Assembly: GCA_900095835.1 (NCBI GenBank) | Contig: LT608321.1 | Location: 2,168,127-2,232,126, forward strand | Origin: Ihuprevotella massiliensis | GTDB lineage: Bacteria > Bacteroidota > Bacteroidia > Bacteroidales > Bacteroidaceae | DNA length: 64,000 nt | Direction of reading: 5' to 3' | In this document: one piece after another, positions 55,519-64,000 of the stretch | Position numbering within the stretch: position 1 is the first letter of the stretch | Layout: every line of letters begins with the position of its first letter | Notes under the pieces: generated by a model | Databases searched by the model: none | Told to the model about the DNA's origin: nothing | Seen by the model: the letters and a program-made list of their open reading frames with translations, nothing else | Position numbers and translations under genes: made by a program

Positions 55519-56847
55519 TTAGTTCAACTTGCCAAGTGTTCTAATTTCCCTCACTCCCCTAATGGTGATTCCCTTTGTTGCCACTCCCGTTTCGGGATTT
55601 ACCAGATAGATGGCAGCATCTTGACCAAACTGGGTTATCGGTAAATAGACTACTCCATCAGCATACATGGGGACACCTCCTGTCTCTGCTCCTGAGGTGA
55701 TGAGATTCTTGGCGGGAAGCCCACTGAGCCAGGTAAACTTCTTGCTCTCCATATCGACCATTGCAAACTGATGTCCTGCAGATAGAGTGTTGATTTTCCT
55801 TTCATTGTAGAGCTCGAGGAGGAACTTACTGCCTGTTATATACCAAACACGGCGGAACTTGTAGCCATCGGTAGGGGTTTGAATGTCGAAGTAATAATCT
55901 TGATCAAACTCGTCTGCCCCTTTGTGGATGCGTAGAGCACCAGCCTTGCGAGTGGTTGCCGCATTAAATCCATTGGAAAAGACATACACAGTTCCATCCT
56001 GGGTTTTGAACACTTCGTGGAGAACCTGAGAGCGATAGTGACCAGCAGCATAGCTTATGCGATTGTCACGATACACCTTAAGCACATTGAGCTCCTTGTC
56101 CATCTTGGCTACCCATACACTATCGGGGTATTTCACTTCGCCAACGCTGGAACCATCCCCCGTTCCTGTCTGATGGAAGGCTGACTGCACCATAGCCGTG
56201 AGGAATGTACCGTCGCCATTATCAACAATGCTGGAGAATGTCACTTGCTGACCATTACCTGTGATAGGCTCTGTCCAAATGGTCTTTGTATGGTCTAGTT
56301 TCACTCCCTCACTGGTGATATTCCAAAAAACAAAGGTGGCTCCGTCATTTCGTTTGCCATCGGCAGAAACCTGACCTCCAACACTTGTCACTAGTTGACC
56401 ATTAAAGAAACCATAGTTGGAGAAACGAGTGTCAATGCGAAACTCACCTAGCTTGGCAAACGGACCGTCATCAGACGTCCAGCGCAATCCATATCCCAGA
56501 CCGGAAAATTGTTGCTGATAGACCATGCCAACAGCATTGTGACGATCAAAGATCCAGGTATATTCTGTCTGCGGCAATTCCATGACATTGTTTCTTATGT
56601 CAAGATCACCTGCTGTTAGACTATTAGTCTGCATGATATATTCCGTGCCGTTGTCGCTCTTCACGGCTATGAAGTAAGCCCCTTTTCCATTCCTTGCATC
56701 ACCCTCCGATGAGGTAGTTCCGCCTTTGTTGGGAGAGATTGGACCATCTCCACTGCTACAACTGACGAAGGCAATAGCTGCTCCGAAGAGACTAAGAAAT
56801 AGCCCTGCCTTCGCTACATCAAACCATGATAAAAAGTTATTTCTCAT
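55519..56847 (-). CDS. DUF4374 lipoprotein (XusB-like), 2
   Basis: The 442-residue lipoprotein (IAFVSC) has the same DUF4374 layout: YFIAVKSDNGTEYIMQTNSL, EFRIDTRFSNYGFFNGQLV, YKFRRVWYITGSKFLLELYN and FTWLSGLPAKNLITSG. It is about as long as its neighbour and clearly related, especially in the FRxxxxISGSKFLLE block. It lies 42 bp after the receptor gene. It probably forms the surface ligand-binding part of the receptor. Confidence 0.85.
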   Translation of the reverse strand: MRNNFLSWFDVAKAGLFLSLFGAAIAFVSCSSGDGPISPNKGGTTSSEGDARNGKGAYFIAVKSDNGTEYIMQTNSLTAGDLDIRNNVMELPQTEYTWIFDRHNAVGMVYQQQFSGLGYGLRWTSDDGPFAKLGEFRIDTRFSNYGFFNGQLVTSVGGQVSADGKRNDGATFVFWNITSEGVKLDHTKTIWTEPITGNGQQVTFSSIVDNGDGTFLTAMVQSAFHQTGTGDGSSVGEVKYPDSVWVAKMDKELNVLKVYRDNRISYAAGHYRSQVLHEVFKTQDGTVYVFSNGFNAATTRKAGALRIHKGADEFDQDYYFDIQTPTDGYKFRRVWYITGSKFLLELYNERKINTLSAGHQFAMVDMESKKFTWLSGLPAKNLITSGAETGGVPMYADGVVYLPITQFGQDAAIYLVNPETGVATKGITIRGVREIRTLGKLN

Positions 56848-56889
56848 TCTTATATACGTGTCTTATTCACTAATTGGTTAGTTTATGCC

Positions 56890-59094
56890 CTACTGTTTAT
56901 AAAAAACATAGCGGAACTTAATACTGAAGTTTTGTCCAGGCTTTTGCAAACTATAATTGTCGTAGAGTAAAGCATTCGTAATATTGTTGGCTTCCAACGA
57001 CACGTTATATCTGCCACCCTGTATAGCATAGACGACATTCGCATCACAGCTCAACTGCTCTGGCACATAGAGTTTTGCTCCTTCGCTTGCCCACGAACGA
57101 TAGAATTTATGTATGTATCTTATGTCACACCCCACTGTCAGTCGATTATCCCTACCCAGCACGTGCTTGAACGCATAGCTAGCCTCAGCACCGCCAAAGG
57201 TGTAAGGCAGATTGGGCACACGGTCACCATAAGTTATGGATGGTGCACCAATACTATTGAAGCGTTCTTGGTCGCGAGTGTTCTGTATCGAAAAATTTCC
57301 ACCGATGCTTGCTACATCCTTGAAATAATAATGTAGACTGAGGTCCAGTCCCTTTCCCAACACCTTGCCGTGGTTGGTGCTCACAGCTACACCTTTCTGA
57401 CCAATGGTGCGAATGATGTAGTCCTGCATATAGCGATAGTTGAAGCCTGCATCCACACTCACCGTGTGTGCATCACAAAAAGTGTGCTGATAATTCAAAT
57501 TAAAGTTCAAATTATCACTCTTCTCTGGACGAAGCGTGGTATTACCCTCTTCATAATCTCCATCGCCAAAGAGTTCGCGATCTGTGGGGAGACAATAAGT
57601 GCGTTCATACGACAATTTCGCCTGTAGGTCTTTGTGCAATAGGAAACAAGTTCCTGCCACGCCATGCCCCAAAGCATGAGTAGAACGTTCCTGCTCCTGA
57701 TAAATGGCACGTCCAGACGAAGCCACATTGACAGGGCCCCTTACATGCGATGCGTAGTGTTTGAGAAAAACCACCATATTCCAGTGCTGACTGGGAAGGA
57801 ACTTATAGGAGAGTCCCAAGGTGTTCTTAGCGTTGAGGCGACGCATAAAGGTTGCAGCAGAACTCTGCACATTGTTGGAAGCTGCGTTAGTGGTGCGACG
57901 TCGATAATGAGTGTACGTATCATTGAGGGTAAAGAAATGCTGATCGCCACGATGATAGGTCAGCTGGGCTACAGTTGCCCAAGTGTAGCCCTTAAACTCT
58001 GCAAGGCTAGGCACGCCCTCTCCTTGATAGGAGTTTACTTTGTATTCCCCCGTCCAACTATACGTACGACTGAGCGTATCCACATTATTGGTCTTCACCA
58101 TGTCGTATCGAGTCGACAAGCGCAAATTCAAATCTGGAAAAATAAGATTTCGCTTCTCATAGAGTAGGGATGGTGTCCATCCTTGTGCGGTGCGTTCCTT
58201 GCCACCAAACACTATTTTCATCAAGTTGGCATTCTGTATTTGTGCATATTCTTGGCTATAGTTCAAACCGAAAATGAGTTTGTTTGCCCATTGCTGATCC
58301 ATCACACCGATTTGCAACACAGCAGCCTCATTATGGTATTGATCATGAAATCGGCGAAACCACGCCTCGTCTTTGCTCACCGCATTGGTCTTGAGGTCGG
58401 TCCATTGCGTCTTTACCTTGTAGTCATTATCCGAATAATTCTGATAGGCATTCAGACGGAAGGTGAACCCCGATTTGCCCCACCACCCAAGAGAGAGTTT
58501 GCTACGATGAGTATTGAACGAACCATAGCTATAACTGGCATCAACAGAAGTGTGCGGAGAATGATCCGTTACAATGTTGATGGCACCTCCCAAGGCATCA
58601 CCCCCAAAATCCACAGGCACGACGCCCTTATACACCTCGATGCGTTGGGCAAAGCTTGCAGGTATATTGTTAATACTGAAACTGGAAGAGGCGCCATCCA
58701 TCGGCACACCGTCGATGAATAGCTTCACGTGTTTTCCTGTAAATCCATTAAGGTTTATGCTTACGCCAGAACCTAGTCCTCCCTCTTCGCGCACCTTCAC
58801 ACCGGGCACACGATCGAGAACATGCGCCAAATCGAAGTTCGTATTGCGCAAGCGTCGAGTGTCTACCGCCAAAACATTAAATGCCGACGAATTGACACGC
58901 TTCACTTGGCTGCCACGAACCACTACTTCATCCAGATGCTGGGTTTGCTTCAACTTGCCACCCTGTTGCTCTGTTCTGTGATGATGTTTATAATTTTTGA
59001 GGGAGTCTGAATCCTGCTGAGCCCATGCCGCTGCCATAATGAACAGCGCGCATAGAGCCAATACACCCCTACGTACACAATTACTCCTTACCAT
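56890..59094 (-). CDS. TonB-dependent receptor, siderophore-type (XusA-like)
   Basis: The 734-residue outer-membrane receptor has a signal peptide (VLALCALFIMAAAWA). The plug is clear (LDEVVVRGSQVKRVNSSAF, LAHVLDRVPGVKVREEGGLG, INLNGFTGKHVKLFIDGVPM, RIEVYKGVVPVDFGGDALGGAINIVTD split here by function). The barrel ends in IKFRYVFYKQ. It lacks the SusC plug signature and the N-terminal regulatory domain. It heads the operon with two DUF4374 lipoproteins, which supports ferric-siderophore uptake by analogy to XusABC. No PepSY reductase (XusC) is present; a nitroreductase may replace it. Confidence 0.88.
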   Translation of the reverse strand: MVRSNCVRRGVLALCALFIMAAAWAQQDSDSLKNYKHHHRTEQQGGKLKQTQHLDEVVVRGSQVKRVNSSAFNVLAVDTRRLRNTNFDLAHVLDRVPGVKVREEGGLGSGVSINLNGFTGKHVKLFIDGVPMDGASSSFSINNIPASFAQRIEVYKGVVPVDFGGDALGGAINIVTDHSPHTSVDASYSYGSFNTHRSKLSLGWWGKSGFTFRLNAYQNYSDNDYKVKTQWTDLKTNAVSKDEAWFRRFHDQYHNEAAVLQIGVMDQQWANKLIFGLNYSQEYAQIQNANLMKIVFGGKERTAQGWTPSLLYEKRNLIFPDLNLRLSTRYDMVKTNNVDTLSRTYSWTGEYKVNSYQGEGVPSLAEFKGYTWATVAQLTYHRGDQHFFTLNDTYTHYRRRTTNAASNNVQSSAATFMRRLNAKNTLGLSYKFLPSQHWNMVVFLKHYASHVRGPVNVASSGRAIYQEQERSTHALGHGVAGTCFLLHKDLQAKLSYERTYCLPTDRELFGDGDYEEGNTTLRPEKSDNLNFNLNYQHTFCDAHTVSVDAGFNYRYMQDYIIRTIGQKGVAVSTNHGKVLGKGLDLSLHYYFKDVASIGGNFSIQNTRDQERFNSIGAPSITYGDRVPNLPYTFGGAEASYAFKHVLGRDNRLTVGCDIRYIHKFYRSWASEGAKLYVPEQLSCDANVVYAIQGGRYNVSLEANNITNALLYDNYSLQKPGQNFSIKFRYVFYKQ

Positions 59095-59895
59095 ATAGAA
59101 GTTATTTCCGTTTAGTGGAAAATGTTTGTGGTACCATAAGGAGTATTGTACGTCGGGCCTAGCACATTCTTAGCGATATAAATATAACAAAGGCGCTTTC
59201 AAACCTTTATCACATAACACGAAAGGAATGATATGGGCAATGACTGTTTCTCACTTATCCGTTGCTTTATTCCATACTTTCCAACTGAGTCGAAAGATTT
59301 GTCTTTCTACTCTGTTAAGTTCTTAGCTGCAAAGATAAAAACACTTCTGAGAATGCACAATACTCAGAAACGATGATTTTCGATGCGACTATTTTTGCCT
59401 GCTAGTGCTCATGTCGCAAAAGTCTTTTTGTGGCTTTGCAAGCACTTAAAACAATGCCGTTTGTCGAGCATAGCGGAAGGCAATACATGTCTTAACTCTA
59501 TGGCATTCAGTCTTTTTTTCGTTATTGAAAACAGGCAATATTTGTTCCTCTGCTAGAAAACCACAATCAACAGATTCGAGATGGCAGCAGCCGATGCAGA
59601 ATCGGGTAAGACGATACTTATTTGTAGGTAGATTTTCCTACAATCTTCGTCTTCTTTCTCTGAAATCACGAAATTTGCAATCATAACCGCAGAAAAATGT
59701 TGTGTATTGCATTTTTCTGCACTTAAAACAGGCGCAAGAGAACAAAGTCCCGCAGTTGATGAAAATAGCCGCCACAATCATGGCTTAGAGCAACGGAATT
59801 CTAGCACGGTATGACTGTCTCATATCGGCAGGAAAAGTAGAGAGGATAAACAACAAGATAAAGGTGAGGAAAAGAGTGCCTTATAGTTGAGGTGC
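59095..59895. other. Receptor leader and upstream region
   Basis: About 800 bp without a supported gene. The receptor promoter at 59.33 kb gives a leader of about 230 nt. The rest, up to the NhaA stop codon, shows no clear hairpin with a T tract. Confidence 0.5.
59330..59369 (-). promoter_or_regulatory. Promoter and candidate operator of the XusA-like operon
   Basis: On the minus strand TTG (59360-59358), 20 nt, then TATCTTTG (59337-59330). A 7-bp inverted repeat, TTCTGAG-N11-CTCAGAA (59345-59369), straddles the -33 element and could bind an iron-dependent repressor or another regulator. Confidence 0.55.
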
Positions 59896-61227
59896 TTATG
59901 CTTTCTTGGTTGGTTGATTAAGGAGAATATATCCTCCTATTCCACCTAAGATAGAGGCGAGGAAGATACCTACCTTTGCTTGTGTTAACAATAATTCGTC
60001 GGTGAAAGCAAGGGTAGAAATGAACATCGACATGGTGAAACCAATAGAAGCAAGCATTCCTAAGCCTATCAGCGTGCGATGGTTGATAGCATTGGGAAGA
60101 CTTGCCCAACGTAATTTTACCATCAATACGGTGGCCCCAATAACGCCAATTGGTTTTCCTAAGCATAGCCCCAGCGTGACACCGAGAGCAATATTGGTGG
60201 AGAAAATATCAGATAGACTTAAATTCGTAAAGCTGATACCTGCATTGGCAATGGAAAAAATAGGCATAATCACAAACGTAACGATAGGAGCCAGTTTGTG
60301 TTCAAGCTGTTGTAGCAGAGGAATGGCAATGGATGTGTCGTGCTGTATGTTAGTCAAGACGTCCACCTGGCCCTCTTCCAAGGTTCTCACCTCGTTTGCA
60401 TCCTCTTGTTCAAAACGTCGTGTCAGTTTCTTCAGGCGTTTGAGATAGATAGACTCATTTATTTTGGCATCGGCTGGAATCATAAAGGCTGCAAGTACAG
60501 CAGAGATGGTGGCGTGGATGCCAGACAGCAAAAAGGTTACCCATACGCCTCCGATACCGAGCACGGCATAGAAGAGTAAACTCTTAATACCTAATCTGTT
60601 GCCTATGAACATCACAGCAAGAAAAGCGAAGCCAAAGAGCAAACTCACAAAAGATAGTTCAGAGGTATAAAAGAATGCGATGACCAACACAGCACCAAGG
60701 TCGTCTACTATGGCAAGCGTTGTGAGGAATAGCTTTGCTGAAGCTGGTACTTTATCGCCCAGAAGGTATACCACTCCTAAGGCAAAGGCTATATCTGTTG
60801 CCATCGGTACGCCCCATCCCGTTGTTTGTGGACTACCGAAGTTTAGACCTAAATAAATCAAAGCTGGCACCACCATACCACCTATTGCAGCCCCAATCGG
60901 TAGGAGGGTGTTTCTTATATCTGCCAATTCTCCGCCAATGAACTCCCTTTTCAGCTCTAAGCCTACAACGAAGAAGAAAATAGCCATTAGACCATCGTTA
61001 ATCCAATGGTGCAGACTATAATCTAAAAATGGCTGTCCGTTAATGATGAAACCTACTTTTTGTTCAAAAAAATGAAAGTAACTTGTTGCAATATTGGTGT
61101 TTGCTAAAACCATAGCCAAGGCAACACTGAGAAGCAAAACAATTCCTCCAGACTTCTCTCTGCCCATAAATAGTTTTATCGGTAACATCAAATGATGGTT
61201 TAGCGTTTTTTCAATTTGTTGTCTCAT
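59896..61227 (-). CDS. nhaA: Na+/H+ antiporter NhaA
   Basis: The 443-residue inner-membrane antiporter exchanges internal Na+ for external H+ and controls cell pH and sodium. It has about 12 hydrophobic segments and the family motifs LHHWINDGLMAIFFFVVGLELKRE (read as two parts), VPMATDIAFALGV with an essential-type Asp, and LAIVDDLGAVLVIA with the Asp pair used for ion binding. A hydrophilic insertion (about 255-310) lies between transmembrane segments. It appears to be transcribed alone. Confidence 0.95.
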   Translation of the reverse strand: MRQQIEKTLNHHLMLPIKLFMGREKSGGIVLLLSVALAMVLANTNIATSYFHFFEQKVGFIINGQPFLDYSLHHWINDGLMAIFFFVVGLELKREFIGGELADIRNTLLPIGAAIGGMVVPALIYLGLNFGSPQTTGWGVPMATDIAFALGVVYLLGDKVPASAKLFLTTLAIVDDLGAVLVIAFFYTSELSFVSLLFGFAFLAVMFIGNRLGIKSLLFYAVLGIGGVWVTFLLSGIHATISAVLAAFMIPADAKINESIYLKRLKKLTRRFEQEDANEVRTLEEGQVDVLTNIQHDTSIAIPLLQQLEHKLAPIVTFVIMPIFSIANAGISFTNLSLSDIFSTNIALGVTLGLCLGKPIGVIGATVLMVKLRWASLPNAINHRTLIGLGMLASIGFTMSMFISTLAFTDELLLTQAKVGIFLASILGGIGGYILLNQPTKKA

Positions 61228-61313
61228 AATCTATCTTTTACCTGTGTATAACTGATATAGCATTATATCTGAATGTGCAAATCTATTGGTCTGCTGTCTT
61301 TAATTTTTCTTCT

Positions 61314-61652
61314 TTATTTCATTATCTTATCACACAAAGTTTTGTAGTCCTTAGCTACACCGTACGCTACATGAATGTTCTGGCTGATGGCTTCAAAGTG
61401 GCGAGCAGCACACTCTATCTTGGCGAGTTCCACGCCATGCAGTTGCGCGATGCTTTCCGACCCCTTGGTCTCTGCCACAAAGTAAATGTGCTTGATATCC
61501 CCCTCACGGAAGACAATCGCCCAGTCGGGGGTGTATTTGCCCTCTTCGTCAAGATTCCCCATCGCCTCATCCATCTCCTCACGGCTCATGGCGAAGTCGT
61601 CGTTGTAAACAAAGTCCTTGCCCGTGTTATAAGGTGGGTCGATGTAAATCAT
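61314..61652 (-). pseudogene. Type III restriction-modification deletion scar (Mod-Res fusion)
   Basis: The first 38 or so codons encode a Mod methyltransferase segment (MIYIDPPYNTGKDFVYNDDF, with the DPPY motif), open upstream to YLGKVK. They continue directly into the C-terminal end of a Res endonuclease (YTPDWAIVFREGDIKHIYFV, then AETKGSESIAQLHGVELAKI and a final helix). In intact systems these parts lie several kilobases apart. One deletion has removed most of mod and res while keeping the frame. A -7-like TATCTTTG remains at 61722-61715. Confidence 0.82.
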
Positions 61653-61889
61653 CTTTACCTTCCCCAGATAAAATTGATATCGTTATTCCAGTGTTACGTT
61701 TCGAAATTGTACTGCAAAGATAGCAAATAGCCTATAAATAGCCTCCGGGTTATGGAACTAAGATGAAAAAAAAACATTGATATGAGATACATCTGTTCTT
61801 CTAATTTCGCAAAATGAGGGCTATTTTCTTCTCATTGTGTCAATGATTTCTGCTCCATGTTATGAAATCGTCTTCGCATCGTTGGAAAA

Positions 61890-61991
61890 AAAACTTCCCA
61901 CGTTTTCCAAAAAACGTGGGAGATTTTCAAAATTTCGTGGGAGATTTTCCGAAAAAAGTCCATCGTTTTTGGAGAAACGGCGGACTTTTTT
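61890..61991. repeat. 21-bp dispersed repeat family, copy 3
   Basis: Units of the type CGTGGGAGATTTTCAAAATT and GTCCATCG/CGGCGGAC occur in both orientations. The left part is inverted relative to the right (TTCCCACGTTTTCC against GGAAAACGTGGG-like). It passes directly into a heptamer repeat element. Confidence 0.8.
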
Positions 61992-62118
61992 AGACGTTAG
62001 ACGCATTTTAGACATTAGCAATTAGACGTTAGACTTTAGAAGGCTCGCGCGGTTGGACTCATCTCCGCAGAGCTCTAACCTCTAACGTCTAAAACGGGTC
62101 TGCGACCCTCTAATGTCT
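61992..62118. repeat. TTAGACG heptamer repeat element, locus 6
   Basis: TTAGACG heptamers, then an inverted copy of the 48.5-kb core (GGCTCGCGCGGTTGGACTCA, 62042 on), then CTAACGTCTAA and the GGGTCTGCGACCC core. It ends next to the stop codon of the broken ATP-binding gene. Confidence 0.82.
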
Positions 62119-62124
62119 ACTAAA

Positions 62125-63310
62125 CTATTGATTCTTGTTGGTTTCTATTGTCTTATATTTTTGCGTAGGAGCTGTTTTGCTTTCTTCCATCATACACAAG
62201 CGACCCTGCTGTAGTAGAGTGTCTATATAGCGTTGCTTCATTTTATAGCGATCGGACAGGTCCAATTCCTGTGCTATTTCTAAAAGCGTTCGTGGAGTTT
62301 TGCAAAATTCTATAATCTGCATCTCCTTTGCTGCTTTGCTTTTACTCCTTAACTTTTGTATGTCTACTCCTTGCCTTTTCTGTTTTTATAAAGTCTTGAT
62401 TGACCTCGTAGGAAGTCCAGCGTCCTTTGTTTTGAGAGACGAGAATGTTTCGTTCAACCAATGAAGATAAGAGTTTTCCCACTTGCAAGGAGTTCTTGTC
62501 CAAGAGAGTTTGTAGCACACTGTTAGTTACAGTGTCTTCTGTCAAAGCCACAGAGAGAATGAGGATTTCTTCGTTTTGTAGTGACTGATAGACACTCTCT
62601 CCTAGGGTAGTGCGCAGCTGTTGTGTGCATTCGTCCGAGATGAGAGATTTCATAGAAATAGTCAACTCTACGGTGTGCCGTTCGTTTGACTCACAGAGTA
62701 ATGGTTTCCGCCAGTTTTCTTTTTTGCAGGCATCAACAATGGTGGGAAAGCCAGAGCCTATATTGTCGCCATATCCCAGCATACGCAGCATGGTTTGGAT
62801 ATTAGGATTGCGGGCTTTTGAGTTTCCTCCTTTGTAGATGTCTGATATAGGCAGTATGAGAGAACCTGGGTTGGAAAAGAAGAATCTGTCATCGTGTTTC
62901 TCCACTCTCAGCACCCCTTCTATCATGTAGTCAGCATGAATCACAAGATTGGTCAAAGCTTCGCGAATGGCTTTGTGCAAGGGGGTGTCGTCTTCTCTTT
63001 CTACTCCTTGCAGCATAAAAGGGCGTTTGATGTCGCTCACCAACTTTGGCAATACACGGGTGAAGAAGTTATAGAGATTATTTTCCCATGTGCCGTCATA
63101 CGTCATTCTATCGCTCCATCGACTATCTGGTTGCAGATTGGTCATATCAAGATAGTCTAGGCGGATGTTGTCGAAACGTTCTCTTATGGATAATCCTTTC
63201 CCAAACATGAGAAGCCCAGCTAAGGTGAGTCCCTCTTGTCCTGTTGCAGGGCCGCAGTCCATGGCATCACGTTGGAGAAGTGGTTGTATAAGACAAAGAG
63301 AAAGAGACAA
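62125..63310 (-). pseudogene. Broken AlbA_2/HATPase-type ATP-binding protein gene
   Basis: From 63310 to 62342 the frame encodes the middle of a common Bacteroidetes AlbA_2 ATP-binding protein: LTLAGLLMFGKGLSIRERFD, KAIREALTNLVIHADY (ATPase N-box-like), NPGSLILPISDIYKGG and GDNIGSGFPTI. The N-terminal AlbA_2 domain is missing. The C-terminal winged helix (MQIIEFCKTPRTLLEIAQEL, then RYIDTLLQQGRL) lies in another frame at 62322-62125, implying a frameshift near 62375. Both defects point to a pseudogene. Separate short products are possible. Confidence 0.75.
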
Positions 63311-63321
63311 TGAAGAAGGCT

Positions 63322-63362
63322 AGCATGGCCAACGAACGCTCTGAAGCCTCGTTGACCATGCT
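63322..63362. terminator. Hairpin downstream of the edge gene
   Basis: A 14-bp inverted repeat with one mismatch (63322-63335 with 63349-63362) has a 13-nt loop. It lies 31 bp after the stop of the gene at 63393. The T tract on the minus strand is weak. Confidence 0.45.
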
Positions 63363-63392
63363 GTGAGGAAAAATTAAGAAAACAAAGAATAG

Positions 63393-64000
63393 CTAGTCCT
63401 TATAAGGCAGTAGTTGGAGCTGATTGCCCAACAACGATTGGATGTCTTGGGGAAGGGGGAGAGTGTATTTCGAGAGATCGATGTTTTCTGTCGCAGCGCG
63501 TCCGCGGAGAGAACGAGGAATGTCGTACCAATCTGTGTCGAAATCGAGTTTTTTGTAGTCCGCTTTGCTCAATCGTTGGCGTTCGAAGACTACAATCTCG
63601 TGGATGGCTGTGAGGGGTACGCGAGTGGGATACTTTTTTGTCCAAGTGTCGCGCTGCAGCAACCAACGATAGCTTTGCATATCATAGACACGCAGGCGTG
63701 CGGTGTCCACTGATGCTGGGAAACGCTCCTCGAGGGTGTGGAGATTGAACTTAATGAATCGGCCGAAAAGGAGACGCGTTGCGGTGTCTTTGGGAGTGAG
63801 TAGATTGACCTTTGCGACATAGGCTCTTTGACTTGGGTCGAAAGTGAGTGCACCTAGTGGTTCGCGAGTTTTCTTTTTGAGAATGAGTTTTTCCTCTCCC
63901 AATTGTTGCATCAAGAAATAGGCATTATTAGTTGAGATATGTTGTGCACTCACCCAATCCAATAGGCCGTTGTCATCCACTTCTACCTTGCTTCTGTTGA
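63393..64000 (-). CDS. Hypothetical protein, 5' end beyond the window
   Basis: The frame is open to the window edge; the GTG at 63980 is probably internal, since codons upstream (NRSKVEVDDNG) show no stop. About 200 C-terminal residues are visible, with mixed beta and charged character (LLFGRFIKFNLHTLEERFPA, RVYDMQSYRWLLQRDTW). I recognise no domain, signal or catalytic motif in this part. Confidence 0.6.
   Translation of the reverse strand, partial: NRSKVEVDDNGLLDWVSAQHISTNNAYFLMQQLGEEKLILKKKTREPLGALTFDPSQRAYVAKVNLLTPKDTATRLLFGRFIKFNLHTLEERFPASVDTARLRVYDMQSYRWLLQRDTWTKKYPTRVPLTAIHEIVVFERQRLSKADYKKLDFDTDWYDIPRSLRGRAATENIDLSKYTLPLPQDIQSLLGNQLQLLPYKD

Noticed and set aside
59553-59777. 74-codon minus-strand frame upstream of the receptor
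   Set aside because: No domain, start signal or conserved look; it lies in the probable upstream regulatory region.

Overview
The window looks like a chromosomal segment of a Bacteroidales bacterium, most likely Prevotellaceae (Prevotella/Alloprevotella-like). The evidence is a complete SusC/SusD pair, TonB receptors with carboxypeptidase-regulatory N-terminal domains, many short-signal lipoproteins, the families DUF4374, DUF4876 and DUF5675, little Shine-Dalgarno signal, and recurrent promoters of the form TTG-N19-21-TAnnTTTG, the known Bacteroidetes sigma-ABfr pattern. No ribosomal or replication genes are present. One tRNA-Ser(GGA) lies at 30.2 kb.

Left part (0-30 kb, mostly intact). rfbA, a discoidin-like secreted protein, a DUF5675 protein, a sigma factor and a TetR regulator come first. 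Then follows an outer-membrane operon (8.5-15.4 kb): a ZnuD-like TonB receptor, two related His-containing lipoproteins and a DUF4876 lipoprotein, possibly for metal uptake. Next are CvpA, a 1402-residue AlbA_2/Schlafen-type protein, a GH20 hexosaminidase and the SusCD pair, suggesting use of an amino-sugar glycan.

Middle (30-44 kb, accessory and partly decayed). Beyond tRNA-Ser, an 11-kb block of hydrolases, aldo/keto reductases, flavodoxins and a cupin/CMD protein is bounded on both sides by remnants with the same IS4-like terminal repeat. It carries an AraC regulator. Four promoters in it share a 20-bp motif exactly 17 bp upstream of the -7 box, which defines a likely regulon. Several genes are fused, frameshifted or truncated. 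A TPR-like gene and two LRR genes follow.

Right part (44-64 kb). A DUF262 protein, a DUF262-DUF1524 protein and a convergent SF1 helicase form a probable GmrSD-like defence locus. Next comes an Xus-like siderophore/iron locus read leftward: TonB receptor, two DUF4374 lipoproteins, nitroreductase, tannase-like hydrolase and a broken MATE gene. Then come nhaA, a deletion scar of a type III restriction-modification system, a broken AlbA-type ATP-binding gene and a gene that runs off the window end.

Two dispersed repeat families run between genes: a TTAGACG heptamer family with inverted arms and shared cores (six loci), and a 21-bp family (three loci). The heptamer family supplies at least one terminator stem and the last codons of one gene.
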